NCBI GenBank assembly: GCA_021397845.1
Contig: CM038052.1
Span: 136,033,854-136,097,853 of the forward strand
From: Areca catechu
Taxonomy: Eukaryota; Streptophyta; Magnoliopsida; Arecales; Arecaceae
DNA length: 64,000 nucleotides
Reading direction: 5' to 3'
The notes below the pieces were generated by a model. The model saw only the letters and a program-made list of their open reading frames with translations, made no database searches and was not told where the DNA came from. Shown piece after piece: positions 22,870-34,705 of the stretch (the first letter of the stretch is position 1; each line of letters begins with the position of its first letter). A program made the translations under genes and the position numbers.

Positions 22870-24400
22870 AGGCACGAACGTAACATTTTTGATCTTTTTG
22901 ATTTTTTAAAAATCTAATTTACTAATTTTTCTTTTTTTTTTAAGATCAAAAAAGAAAGAAAAAGAAAAAAAGAGAGAAGAAAAGCTATCTACCATTATGG
23001 TGCTATCAACCCTAACCTCAAACTAATTTCTTTCTTCATAGTTACTTTTAATTATTTTTTTTAATTAACCAAAAATAATCATTTTTAGATTTATTTCCTT
23101 ATCTATTATTGCTCCTTTCCTTTTTAGAATTAGCATAAAAGAAAAAAAAGGTTTTCTTTTTAAGTTTTTTCCTTTTTCAAATTTTTGTTTTAGCTTCTTC
23201 CCTTTTTAGCCAAAATTAAAATATGCTCTTTATTCCTTTGCTTAAATTAGCATGACATAGAAAGAAAAAAAAATAGTTGCTCCAAATTAGTTTCCTTCTT
23301 TTTAAACTAATCCAAAAAAAGAAAAACAATTCTCTTAAACTCCTTCCCTTTCAAGTGAACCTAAAAAAAAGAAAAAAAATTATTGACCTTTCAAATAACT
23401 ACTTTAAATAGTAGATTTGATTTTCTGCTCTAATTTAGGATATATACTTACCTTATTTGCTTAATCTAATTTTAGTCTTTTTCTCTCACACTTAATTAAC
23501 CAAGATTAAAACCAACCTTTTTTTCTCTTTCTTGAATTACCACAACATAAAAAGAAAACAAAAAAATATCACATAATACTTAACTAAAATAGAGTAACTA
23601 ACTAAAACTTAAAAACCTACTGCTTATTTTGGACACCATCCTATTTTGTATTTCATACTTTCATAAACTATCTTAAGGACATTAATCCATAAACAAGATA
23701 AGGTGGGGATTTTGATCATCCTTAGCCTACAAACCACCACCTCGCATTCATCATACCTAAGCCTACTAATTAAAATCAATTGGATAGTAGCCCCGAAGGA
23801 ACTCGAGCTCAATAGGACAGGGCACCCGAAAGAGTTGGATCAAGACAGGATTAGCTGATTGGCTGGTATCTAGGAAAGGGATTCAAGGATGATGTAGTCA
23901 TAAAGAAAGGTAGTTTTTAATTGGTTCTATTGATTGACTTGGCCAATTTTAATTGGTATCTAAAAGAAGCAACAGGGGACCCCCACCGATCTTGCTCTTA
24001 CCTGGCTAGCTAGTTAGTTAGTTTTTGACTTAGAGGGCTCCAAGGCTACCTTGGAAGTTAGAGCTATTTAGAATTAGGACAACCTAGCATAGGAATCTGT
24101 GTGACAAATGTTTGAAATTCACAAAAACAACAAAAAAAAACTAACTCTTCTCTATCCTCTTAGATTAAGGACTCTTAGGATTTTCTCCTTAGACCACCTT
24201 CATTCTCTTTTATTTTTTTATATATAAAAAAATTTTAAAAAATTGTGTTACATATTAGGGTTACACTAGTACGTGAATGGTAGGAGTTCTTTATTTACTA
24301 ACCTGATCGAACCAAACCTTGAAATTGAACGGCTGATCCATATCAAACTAGATAATCAAATGGCTGAAAACCCTGAAGAACCACCTAGATAGATGAAAGA
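22870..24400 (+). other. E1 untranslated leader, including shared leader module (23671-24010)
   Basis: First part A/T-rich with repeated A-rich stretches (22920-23570). From about 23671 there is a segment that aligns with the leader of E2 (34044-34381) and, in its last 95 bp, with the leader of the copia element E3 (55432-55567, minus). Landmarks: AAACCACCACCT near 23738, TTTTTAATTGGTTC at 23914, GGCCAATTTT at 23941, CTTACCTGGCTAG at 23997. No ORF is evident. Confidence 0.7.
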
Positions 24401-24409
24401 GTACCCCAT

Positions 24410-25280
24410 TCCTACTACCTATAATCCATTAAGTTGTATCCACCTACCCGATATACCTGCCAGAACTATGAGATCAAGTCCACCACCATCTAGATGCTCC
24501 CATCTTTTTATGGGAACACCAATGAAGACCTTTACAAACATTTAGATAAATTTTTAGAAATCTGCTCTATGGTGAGGATCCAAGATTTTACCACTGATGC
24601 ACTTAGATTAACCCTATTCCCCTTCTCACTTAAGGATAAACCAAGTACTGGCTTAGCACAATAGGGAGACCAATTCAAACTTGGAATGAGATGCAACATG
24701 AATTCCTTAAGAAATTCTATTCCATAAGTAGGACCAATACCATGAGGTGAGCTATCACTGGATTTGCTCAACTCCTAGGAGAACTAATTCATGAATCATG
24801 GGAAAGACTTAAGAAACTTCTTAGAAAATATCTACACTATGGTCTATCTAAGTGGCAAATTGTTCAAGCCTTCTATGAGGGTCTAGAAGATCAATATAGA
24901 TAGATGGTGGATGCATCTTGTGGAGGTGCAATCATGAGTAAGAGTGAGGATGAAGCTTATTCCCTATTTGAAATCCTAAGTGAAAATTCAATCAACCATG
25001 CTTCATTATCTTCCTATGAAAGATCAATTCCTCATCGAAAGCGGGTAAGAGTCTATAAAATAAACAGTCAAATTCTATTCCTAATGTTGACTTGAACCTG
25101 ATAGCCCAAAGATTAGATATAGTTAACCTCCTTTTCCATAAAATAGATCTAGTCCCAGCCTTCGATCAATAGTCTCCTACACAAACCCATCACCTTCTAA
25201 TCATCAGGAGATCTATTCTATCTGTGCTAGCCTAACCCATCATGTGAATAAATGTCCTACGGTTACATAGTTACCACCAT
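24410..25280 (+). pseudogene. E1 gag (Athila-type nucleocapsid precursor)
   Basis: Would form the cytoplasmic particle. Visible blocks: FYGNTNEDLYKHLDKFLEIC near 24507-24565, RLTLFPFSLKDKPSTGLAQ near 24605, then ITGFAQLLGELIHESWERLK (about 24757), FYEGLEDQYR, and the open stretch 24904-25095 with GGAIMSKSEDEAYSLFEILS. A weak zinc-knuckle remnant (CASLTHHVNKC) lies near 25220-25255. Stops and shifts separate the blocks. Confidence 0.8.
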
Positions 25281-26225
25281 TCATCCAAGAACAAGTCCAA
25301 GCTACCCAAGGTTACACCAAACCAGTTAATGATCCATTCTCAAATACATAAAATCCAGGTTGAAGGAACCATCCCAATTTTTCTTGGAAGACTCCACAGA
25401 CTCAGGCTTCGACCCAAACTTTTCATATGCAAAACTTTCAAAATAGACCCCAATACCAAACTATGCCTATAATAGAGGTCAGCCTAGTCAACCTAGTCAG
25501 CCTATGCAGCCATCTTATCATAATCAGCCATCATACCAACCTCCTCAGCAGACTAATCTAGCTAATGATAGGTTTAATTAACTCCAATAATTAATCTTGA
25601 CTCAACAACAATTAATTGTCAGGCTAGAAGCATAAATAGGATAAATAGCTGAGTCCACCATGAGGAGGAAACCAGGTCAACTACCAAACCAACCAGTAGC
25701 AAATCCCGGGAACAACCCACCCAACCTTCACTCAAATGTCCCACCTAAAAACCCCCAATTTGAGAATGCCAAATCAATTTCTAAGCTTAGAAGTGGTAGG
25801 ATTCTTATAGACCCATACTTAGACCCGGTGGGAGAGGCTAGTACTGATGCTAGCCAAAAGCTGAACTTAGAAGAAGAGGCTCATACTGAGACTAACCTTG
25901 TGAAAGAATCTGAGCTAAAATAGGTATTGATGCCGGTCCAAATTTGAATGAGAAAGATAAAGGGAGAAAGAGAGCAGATAAGTTGCTTGATGCATATAAA
26001 CCTAGAGTTCCATTCCCTTCAGCCCTAGAAGCCGGCTAGTCATGCAAAAAGCAAAGAGAACATAACGAGAAATTGATGAAATTATTCAAGCAAGTACATA
26101 TAAATTTACCACTTCTTAATGCAATTTAGCATGTTTTGGCTTATGCTAAATTTCTCAAAAAATTTTGTACCCAAAAATGTGAGCCACATAGTATAAAGAG
26201 AATTATATTATCTAAGGATGTAAGT
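25281..26225 (+). pseudogene. E1 gag-protease linker
   Basis: Pro/Gln/Asn-rich sequence (25320-25560), then an open stretch 25660-25923 (MRRKPGQLPNQPVANPGNNP, KLRSGRILIDPYLDPVGEAS) characteristic of the Athila linker between the zinc knuckle and protease. Broken by several stops. Confidence 0.6.
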
Positions 26226-26740
26226 ACGGTCCTGTTAAACCAATTACCTTAGAAGATGAAAGACCCTGGTGATCCTTTGATTTCCTGTGTTATAGGAGGC
26301 ATCACCTTTGATCGAGCCTTATTGGATTTAGGAGCTTGTGTGAACCTTCTTCTAATCTCAATTTATGAGAAATTTGGGATACGAGAACTAAAACCTATGT
26401 CAGTCATCCTACAGCTAGTAGATAGATTTGTTGACTCCACGTGGTTTGATTGAGGATATTCTAGTTAGAGTAAACCAGTATTATTTTCTGGTAGACTTCC
26501 TCATACTTGACATAGAACCATCGCAGGAGCTAAATTAAAATTCCATAATTTTAGGTCATCCATTCCTAGCCACTGTGAATGCCAATATTAATTATAAAAT
26601 AGGAGTCATGGACATTTCTTTTGGGGATCAAAAGGTAAAAATTAATATTTTTAATACCTCAAAATTTGTTCAAGAGGAAGAAAGTTGTTCTATGATTGAG
26701 CTGATATATGAACTAGTTGATCTGATTCTTCCTCTAATTT
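26226..26740 (+). pseudogene. E1 aspartic protease
   Basis: Open at 26256-26453: MKDPGDPLISCVIGG, then FDRALLDLGACVNLLLISIY. LDLGA occupies the catalytic D-[ST]-G site; Athila proteases normally read DLGAS here. Downstream in another frame: the pieces IILGHPFLATVNANINYKIG near 26545-26600. It would cut the polyprotein. Frameshifted near 26440. Confidence 0.8.
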
Positions 26741-27109
26741 GATGGATGATAATTAGCTTATTAAAGAAACCCAAGTCCAGGAGGTGAATATCCTGCTTGA
26801 TTCACCTCACCCATCACCTTCACGACCTTGGTCAATGACAACTGAACCTTTACCTAATATAGGATCGTCCTTCGACTCAGGTCCCTCCATAACTAGAATT
26901 GAAACCTTTGCTTGAATCACTTAAGTACATATTCTTAGGACCTGAGAAAACCCTACCAATGATCATTGTATCGAACCTAATCTATGAGTAGGAAGATCAA
27001 TTAATGGATGTTCTAAAGATATATAAGAAAGGCCATAGGTTAGACTGTTGCAGACTTGAAAAGTATTAGTCCATCAATTTGCATAAACCACATTTATATA
27101 AAGGATAAT

Positions 27110-28435
27110 GCCAAACTAACCTAAGAAATGCAAAGACAACTCAACCCAAACATGCAAGAAGTGGTCAAAAAGGAAGTAATTAAATGGTTAGATGCTAGTA
27201 TCATCTATCCCATCTCTAATAGCCACTGGATGAGTCCCACTCAAGTTGTTCCCAAGAAATCTAGACTCATGATTATCTGTACTAACCAAGGGGATCTAGT
27301 GCCAATGAGACTTTCCATCGGGTGCCATATTTGTATCGATTATCAAAAACTTAATGCAACTACCCATAAAAACCATTTTTCCTTACCCTTCATTGACCAT
27401 TTTGGAGAAACTAGCTAGTCAGCGATATTTCTGCTACTTAGATGGATACTCCGGATACAATCAAGTAGTAATCTATCCAAGAGACCAAGAAAATGCCACT
27501 TTCACCTATCCCTATGAAACCTTTGCTTTTCATAGAATTCCCTTTGGATTGTGTAAGCACTTACAACTTTTCAAAGGTGCATGGTGTCGATTTTCTTGGA
27601 TATGGTAGAAAATTTCTTGAAAATTTTCATGGATGACTTTTCAGCCTTTGAAAAATCTTTTGAGAGTTGCCTTAGTAATTTGAAAAAGATATTAACATGA
27701 TGCATCGAGGCCAATCTAGTTTTAAGCTGGGAGAAAAGTCATTTCATGGTTCAAGAAGGGATTGTCCTAGGGCATATTATGTCAGAAAGAGGGATTGAGG
27801 TTGATAGAACTAAGGTTGAATTAATTTCTAAACTTCCTCCATCCAATTTTGTCAAATAAATTTGATCTTTTCTTGGCCATGTAGGATTCTACTATCGTTT
27901 CATCAAAGACTTTTCCAAAATATCCCAGCCTTTGTGTAATCTGCTCACTAAGGATATCCCCTTTAACTTTGATGAAGACTGTCTTAAGGCCTATGAATTT
28001 TTGAAAGAAGCTATGACCAAAGCCTTGATCATCCAACTCCTAGATTGGACAATACCTTTTGAAATAATGTGTGACGCTTCAAACTTTGCCATAGGAGCTA
28101 TTTTGAGTCAGAGGGTAAACAAATATCCTATAGTAATTTATTATGCCAGCAGAACTCTGAATGAAGTCCAAAAGAATTATACAACCACTGAGAAAGAGTT
28201 ACTAGCTATAGTATTTTCCCTAAAAAAATCTTGATCTTATTTATTAGGATCCAAGATTGTGGTTTATTCGGATCACTCATCTTTGAGATACCTACTCTCA
28301 AACAAAGATGCTAAACCATACTTGATTAGATGGATCTTACTGCTATAGGAATTTGATATTAAGATTCGAGATAAGAAGGGATTGGAAAATGTTGTAGCAT
28401 ACCATTTATCTAGAATCCTAGTGAAAAAGTTATGA
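27110..28435 (+). pseudogene. E1 reverse transcriptase and RNase H
   Basis: Starts QRQLNPNMQEVVKKEVIKWL, with CIDYQKLNATTHKNHFSLPF at 27335-27395, YLDGYSGYNQVV near 27437, then FMDDFSAFEKSF near 27630 (catalytic YMDD-type box present as FMDD). RNase H follows with IMCDASNFAIGAIL and NYTTTEKELLAIVFSLKKS (open 27932-28234) and VVYSDHSSLRYLLSNKDAKP near 28260. Several shifts and stops (for example 27608, 27700, 28236). The wording matches Athila polymerases closely. Confidence 0.88.
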
Positions 28436-28599
28436 ATCTACATTAATTGAAGAATCTTTTCCTGATGAACAACTCCTAGTAGTTTCACATGCAAAAGCTC
28501 CTTGGTTTGCAAATATAGTTCATTATTCAGTAGTTGGACAAGTTTCGGATAGTTGGTCAAAGAATGAAAAGGATAGATTCTTTGCTCAAATCAAGTATT

Positions 28600-29750
28600 A
28601 TTTCTAGGAAGATCCGAAACTTTTCTGAATTTATGCTGATCAGATTATTCGTAGATGTGTTTCTGAGTCTGAACAACTGAGTATCTTGAATTTTTGTCAC
28701 ACTCTTGCTTGCAGAGGACACTTCTCTAATAGAAAAACTATAGCTATGATGTTGCAAAGTAAATTTTCTAGCCCACATTATTTAAGGATGCCCATACTTT
28801 TAGCCAAGAATGTCCCAAATGTTAAGCATTAGAAAATACTTCAAGAAAAGATATGATGCCTTTAAAATCCCATCTTGGTAATTAAAATCTTTGATATTTG
28901 GGGAATTGATTTCATGGGGCCCTTTCCATCCTCCAATAGTTTTGAATACATTTTAGTGGTCGTCGATTATGTTTCTAAATGGATTGAGGCAATGGCAACC
29001 TGAACCAATGACCATAAGGTAGTTATAAGATTTATTCAAAAGAATATCTTTTCTAGGTTTGGATTTCCACGTGCCATCATTAGTGATGGAGGTACCCATT
29101 TCACAAATTACTAGTTTTGAATGTTACTATGAAAATATGGGGTCATACATAAGGTAGCTACACGTACCATCCAAAAACTATTGGCGAGGTGGAAGTATCC
29201 AATAAGGAGATCAAGAACATCCTACAAAAGACTATTAGGCCTAATCATAAAGACTGGTCAGAACGATTAGATGATGCATTATAGGTTTATAGGACAGCTT
29301 ATAAGAACCCTATTGACATGTCTCCCAATAGACTGATTTATGAAAAAGCATGTTATGTCCTGGTAGAACTTGAATATAAAGCATATTGGGCGATCAAGCA
29401 GTTAAACTTTGATTTGAAACAAGCTGGTTCTAATCGGATATTATAGCTAAGTGAACTGGATAAACTGAGATGAAATGCCTATAAAAAATTAATGCATTTA
29501 TAAGGAGAAAATGAAAGCCTTTCATGATAAACACATCTCTAAGAAGACTTTTAAGCTGAATCAACAAGTATGGTTATTTAATTCAAGGCTCCGATTATTT
29601 CCTAAGAAACTGAGATCTAGATGGGATGGACTTTACATAGTGAATCAAGTGTTCCCCCATGGTATAGTCAAGATTCTTGATCCAAGGCCAGGACATTTTT
29701 TTAAGGTAAATGGTCAATGATTAAAACCATACATCGAATGAATATCATCA
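28600..29750 (+). pseudogene. E1 integrase
   Basis: Zinc-binding part near 28680-28800 (FCHTLACRGHFSNRKTIAMM). Core with [20 protein letters not shown] at about 28890-28950, RFGFPRAIISDGGTHFTN near 29055-29110 (second Asp), and GEVEVSNKEIKNIL near 29180 (Glu). C-terminal region ends in the open stretch 29511-29720 (MKAFHDKHISKKTFKLNQ, LRSRWDGLYIVNQVFPHGIV). No chromodomain, as expected for Athila. Broken by stops. Confidence 0.85.
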
Positions 29751-31171
29751 AATCGGACCATTGATCAAGTAACCTTTACTTATCCACACTAAACTAAGCT
29801 ACTGTATGTTTGGCTGAAGATGTTAAACCTAGCATTGGTTGGGAGGCAACCCAACAACCTCATCTTTTTAGTATAGTTATAGGAACCTAGATGAAGTACA
29901 GGAGCACGCTACTTCATGAAGTTTTCTTCAACCTCCAAAGCACATTCACTCTAGGTGTACTCATTTTTATTCCGTTTTATATATTGCACCCTTTATTTTC
30001 CTTCTCTATTGAGGATAATGTCGATTAAGTTGGGAAGAGAATAACTAATCTAATTAAGTCCTCAAGTATGACCCGAAGTAATTAGTTTTATATCCAAATT
30101 TTATCTCGATTTGAAGTTAATTTGCACATTAACGAATGATTGATTAACGACCTAGATAGTTTTAGAGATACTAAGAGGCAAATCACTAAGAAAACCCAAC
30201 AAATGATAGGATGTTGACCGAGTTAAATTTTAGGAGTGATTTCATAACTCTCTCCTTTCTTATCTTAATAAAGAATCTGCTTATTGAGAGTATGAAAATA
30301 TCGAAAAAGTCCTTAAAATAAAAAAAGTTAGGGAGTCGATCTAATTTCATAGCTCTTCTTGAACTCTTTTTAAGTAACCAAGTCCCTTCACCTAAGTAAG
30401 CATTGTGGTTCGCACAAAAGGTGAGAAGGTCAAGAGATCTGTTAAGCAATGGCACCCTATTGAGTAACCGAGCCCCTTCGCCTAATTAAGCATTGCGGTT
30501 CGTATCAAAAGGTGAGGATGCTAATACTTAAAGGTCAAGACATTGTACTATACTTTTCAAAAAAAAGAGAAAAAAAGAGAGAAGGAATAAAAGGACTAAA
30601 ATGCAAAAAGATAACAAACTCGACTCAAATCAAGTTAGAGGGTGTAAGATCGACGTCCCAACCAACTATCCAAAAGGAACGTCCCTATTTAGAAGTAGCA
30701 GTTTATCTCTCTTAAAGTAGGCAGCACAGTAATCCCGGGGCACACGAGTCGACCCCCCCCACCGAGCACCACAGCACCAACCCAGCATACTATCACCGAG
30801 TCGGCTCCTGCTTGGGGATGAGCACCACAGCACCACCCAAGTGGCATTGATATGGCACCTGCCTTACCTTAACAGTGGCACCCACATTCCATGGGCCCAG
30901 ACCCCTCGAGGGTGTAAGCTGGCCCACCCAATAGAGGGTTTAAAGAGTAAGTTGGGGAGATAGTAAGGAGGACCTCTAAAGATTTTTATGGTTAACACTT
31001 AACCATTAATTGGGTTGACTCAGTGATCCAATGAAGTACCTTTTAATGGTTTGGTCAGGTATCAGCTACCTTTAAGACTATATAAGTCAACTTTCAATTC
31101 AAGGATAAGTTTGTATACATGCTAATTCATCTGCTTTGATCGAGGATGAGCAAAGTTCAAGTTAAGGAGTG
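29751..31171 (+). other. E1 3' tail and polypurine tract
   Basis: Non-coding. It holds the ATTGAGGATAATGTCGATTAA signature near 30008 and the duplicated 'taagcattg(t/c)ggttcg...aaaggtgagg' phrases near 30370-30510, both shared with the remnant at 2690-3961. A GC-rich patch (30720-30920) has two copies of GAGCACCACAGCACCA. It ends GTTCAAGTTAAGGAGTG at 31155-31171, the polypurine tract. No envelope-like ORF seen. Confidence 0.65.
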
Positions 31172-31940
31172 TGATAATTATGTTATATACATATATAAAA
31201 GCATTAATTTAATAATTAAACTATTTTTATTTATATTAAATTAATATTTTTATATATTATTTATAGGAAAGAAGATTGTCATTGTGAAGAGTTAGACTTT
31301 TAGAGTCTAATGGTACAAACGGTATTCAAATCAGAGTTCAAACGGGCCCATAATCGAATCTCGAAAGTTATTAAAGAAATTATATGAATATTAAAGCAGC
31401 CGATCCATCATGGACTGGCCACTCAGTCTACAGAGGCTCACCTGGTCCACATATGCCATGGCTCGCAGTCCATGGCTCTAAGCCATGGATCGTGGAGGAT
31501 TATTTTAGTCGATCGCTTATCGGAGAAGCTGTCGCTGCCTCGAGCCACTGCTCTCCTTTTTCATCGGCTGGAAGGGATGTTGGAGACTCGTTTTCTGGCT
31601 AGACATACCTTTTTACTCTGATCGGTCATCATAGGCTACCCACCATCCCCATCATCACCAGCCACCTTCTCCCTTGCCACCGCTCACCGTTGCTTGCCGC
31701 CCGCCACTGTTGGAGAAGCCATGACCACCATCTTCCAAGCCCCGGTCATGGCCACTATCATGGTCATTTCACGGTCCTCCCGTTTGCCCATCTAGCCACC
31801 GCCTGTCCTCAGCTTGTGCCACTGTCAGTCGCCACCTCTTGTTGCCATCCACCACCGTTTGCCCATCCCACCGCTACCATGGAGTCCATGTGAGAGAAGT
31901 GACGGAGTCCCATGGACTCGAGGACTTGGAGATCTGAGAG
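31172..31940 (+). repeat. E1 3' LTR, left part (before the E2 insertion)
   Basis: Matches 21317 onward. It contains about 45 bp (near 31383-31428, AAGCAGCCGATCCATCATGG) that the 5' LTR lacks but the older Athila LTR near 4240 has. It ends in GAGAG (31936-31940), the E2 target duplication. Confidence 0.9.
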
Positions 31941-33596
31941 TGGTGAGGGCACCAAACTCAGAAGAAGACTTCAGGGCTCCATCTAGATCTTTGATTGACC
32001 TTGCCCGAAGAATTATGGTTTTCTGGTTTTGTAATAAGGGTTGACTGATCAACTCAATTTTGAGTCTGTAATTTTGTCATTTCAATTTTTGTTGGGTCAT
32101 GTTGACTCAGTCCAAGTCCAAGGCCAAGGTAGGTGTCATTCCCTTTGCCATAGGGCACCACATTTTCCAGCTACAAGTGGGTGCCACACTCCCTGCCACA
32201 TCTCCATCCAGTGTACCTTGGTCCCCACGCCTTAAGTAAGTAGGTTCTTTTTTCTTGCACCACTCGGGGAGAAATCCATCAAGATACCTCAATCCAAGGA
32301 GGAGCCAACTTCTTTCCAGATAAACCCAAGCCAGGATGGCAAGAATTTTTCTTGAAGAGAGGATCAAGGAGGTGCCCCACAATGTTCCATAAAAATCCAA
32401 GTTATAAAAGGGAAGAGAGCATGTCTTGGAGAGAAAATCAAGGAGGCACCCAAAAGTTTCCAAAAGTGCCAAAGCCATGAAAGGAAGAAGCCTAAACTTG
32501 TGGAGCAAGACTAGGAGGTGTCCAAAAGAGCCAAACCATAAAGGGAAAATCCTTGATTCATGGAGAGATACTAGGAGACACCCCCATAACCTGCCATTTG
32601 GAGTTGATTTTCAAGTTTTCTTGGAGTTTTTGGGTTGCCCACTCATGGAAGGAGTCTTGGGAAGAGAATTTGATGCCTAAAGTGTGGGTTAGTCCTATTA
32701 GTCCCACATGGAAAATATATAAAATTTTATTTCTTTGTTATGTCTATATATTCAACTCTATGTAACTCTTGAATTTAAAAATGATAAATGAAATTAATTT
32801 CTTTGTGAGCAACTTTGTGTTTCTCTCTTCCACACTTGTATTCAGGTGTTGAGCTCCGTGAGGGAGTAAATCCGGGTTCCCTAGGAACCTTGAGGAGGTG
32901 TGAGATCTCCAACCCCAAAACCCTAGCTTAGTCCACCCATCTCTACTCCACCACCACCAAACCCTAATTTTCAATCTTCATCCCATGGCCCCTCTCTTCC
33001 ACATCGAAGTCGGTCACCAGCATCCAGGTTCAGATCAACTGTTTCAACTACAGAGCCAGTTCAAAGGAGAGTTAGATCAGTATCAAGATCTCCGGAACTT
33101 CTACATCCAACAATCTTCATTAAGTCCTCAAGTTAGTGTCTTTCTTTGAGTTTCTGGTTCTTCTTTTGTTCTTCTTCTTCCAGATCCTGAGTTCGAGAAG
33201 GAGGCCAACCTTGCCATAGGACTACAATCCGAGGATCCATTGCGAAGATACCCCGTCTCCAAGGATCCTACAATCTGCTCGAGAGTGTCCTCCAATTGAA
33301 GCAACGAGAGATATCACTGCTAGGTAACAAGAACCTTCCCTTCTCACTTTGTCTGTTTCGTTGAAACTCAGAGCAAACCCTAGATCTGGGGGTTTCTCAA
33401 TCCCCAGCGATCCTACTTCTGAGTTACTCTGATAATCCACTCTTTTTAATTATGCTCTCTGTCATTTCTTAGTTTCTTTCAATATTAGTTTATCTTTCCT
33501 TTGAGTCAAAGCCGACTTCTGAAAATATATTAAAAAAAAAAATACATTAATTTTAATTTACTTCCGCATCGCATCTTTTTTTTTCATTCTGCATCA
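31941..33596 (+). repeat. E2 5' LTR
   Basis: TGGTGAGGGCACC to TTCTGCATCA, 1656 bp. It aligns with 37091-38729 along its whole length. The minus frame 32107-32508 is LTR sequence, not a gene. A TATA-like TATATAAAATTT lies near 32715. Confidence 0.92.
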
Positions 33597-33600
33597 TTTT

Positions 33601-33612
33601 TGGTATCAGAGC
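33601..33612 (+). other. E2 primer-binding site (initiator tRNA-Met type)
   Basis: TGGTATCAGAGC, an exact match to the standard site, 4 bp after the LTR end. Confidence 0.92.
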
Positions 33613-34480
33613 CCTGTCTAGGGTTTCTGACTTTCTTGCATGTTTTGAGTGTCTCTCTTTTTTACTTTGTCTGCTCGAAGTAGACTCCCTAGGACGTCCG
33701 ATCCTAGGAATGAAGCGAGGTGTAAGCCTCCTCTTCCATTCCATGGGGTGTTCTTGGGTATGTAGGGGATCCGCTGGGTTACAACTTCGTAGCAGGAATT
33801 GTAAACGGGAGAAGCATTCTATTTTTAGTCTATAACTACCCTATTGTAGGAATTGTTTCTCATTGCAGATAACTCCAAATTGCATGATTTTTATTTTGTT
33901 GGAACCAGTATAACTGAAACTATTTTAAATAATTTTACTGTGATTTATTAGTTTCTGTGAAATTTCTGAGAGTTAAATTACAGCAACTCTGTTTCTATGT
34001 TTCTGCATTTCAATTTTTTTTGAGTGATCATCTCCTAATTCATCTTAAGGGCAATTGAGCATCTAAGATAAGGGGAGGAGTTGATAACCTCTCCTTAGCC
34101 CAAAACCACCACCTACTCATTCGATCCTAAGCCTAATTTAAAATTTATTAGACTTAATTTGTCCTAGTGGGCTAGGGACATCAACAAGTCGGGTCAAGGC
34201 TAGTGTTGAGTCAGTTTGTCTAGTTACTCTGTGTGTGCTTTGTACTCAGTGTCTAGAATGGTGGTTCAGGGATTCTATCCCGAAGGGCTTGTGTGCTGGT
34301 CCGCCTACTTGGCCAATCACTGATTGGTGTCTAGGATTGGCATTTAGGGACCTAACACTCCCTTACACCTGCCTGGCTGAGTCCCGAGTTACTACAGGCT
34401 AGCTTGCCACTCTGATTGGGCATCTAGTTTGGACTCTAGGTCTAGTGAGCCAGTAGTCGCTTTAGTCTAGTCACATTCTG
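33613..34480 (+). other. E2 untranslated leader with the shared module (34044-34381)
   Basis: About 870 bp before the first Gag codon. Positions 34044-34381 align in order with E1 23671-24010: CTTAAGGGCA, CTAAGATAAGG, CCTTAGCCCA/AAACCACCACCT, TCCTAAGCCTA, CTTGGCCAATC, TTGGTGTCTAGGA, ACCTGCCTGGCTGAG. No ORF assigned. Confidence 0.7.
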
Positions 34481-34481
34481 T

Positions 34482-34705
34482 GTGTTTGCTTGCATCATCA
34501 TGACTACCCGGAATGGAGTACCCTACCAACCTGGTCAAACCCAACCTAATTTAGAGGCCATGGTTAGAGCTCTTACTGAAAGTATGAACAAATTGAGTCA
34601 GGATATGACTGCTACTGTTACCCAGTGTAAAGAACAAGTCCATGAGAATTTTACCCAGCTTAGGGATCGAGTCCAAGTACTTGAGAAACGTAGACATCAA
34701 AATTG
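34482..34705 (+). CDS. E2 Gag N-terminal coil segment (frameshifted from the rest)
   Basis: The best start is the ATG at 34500 (MTTRNGVPYQPGQTQPNLEA), followed by a helical segment (MVRALTESMNKLSQDMTATV, RDRVQVLEKR) like the N-terminus of plant chromovirus Gags. The frame 34482-34901 stays open, but homology leaves it near 34700, where a one-base shift leads into the next frame (34703 onward). The capsid domain that normally follows is missing. Confidence 0.65.

Noticed and set aside
29751..31171. Envelope-like gene in the E1 tail
   Set aside because: Some Athila elements have one, but no transmembrane or long coding frame is visible here.
32107..32508. 133-codon minus frame in the E2 LTR
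   Set aside because: LTR sequence; the matching region of the 3' LTR (37430-37687) is open in different, shorter frames.
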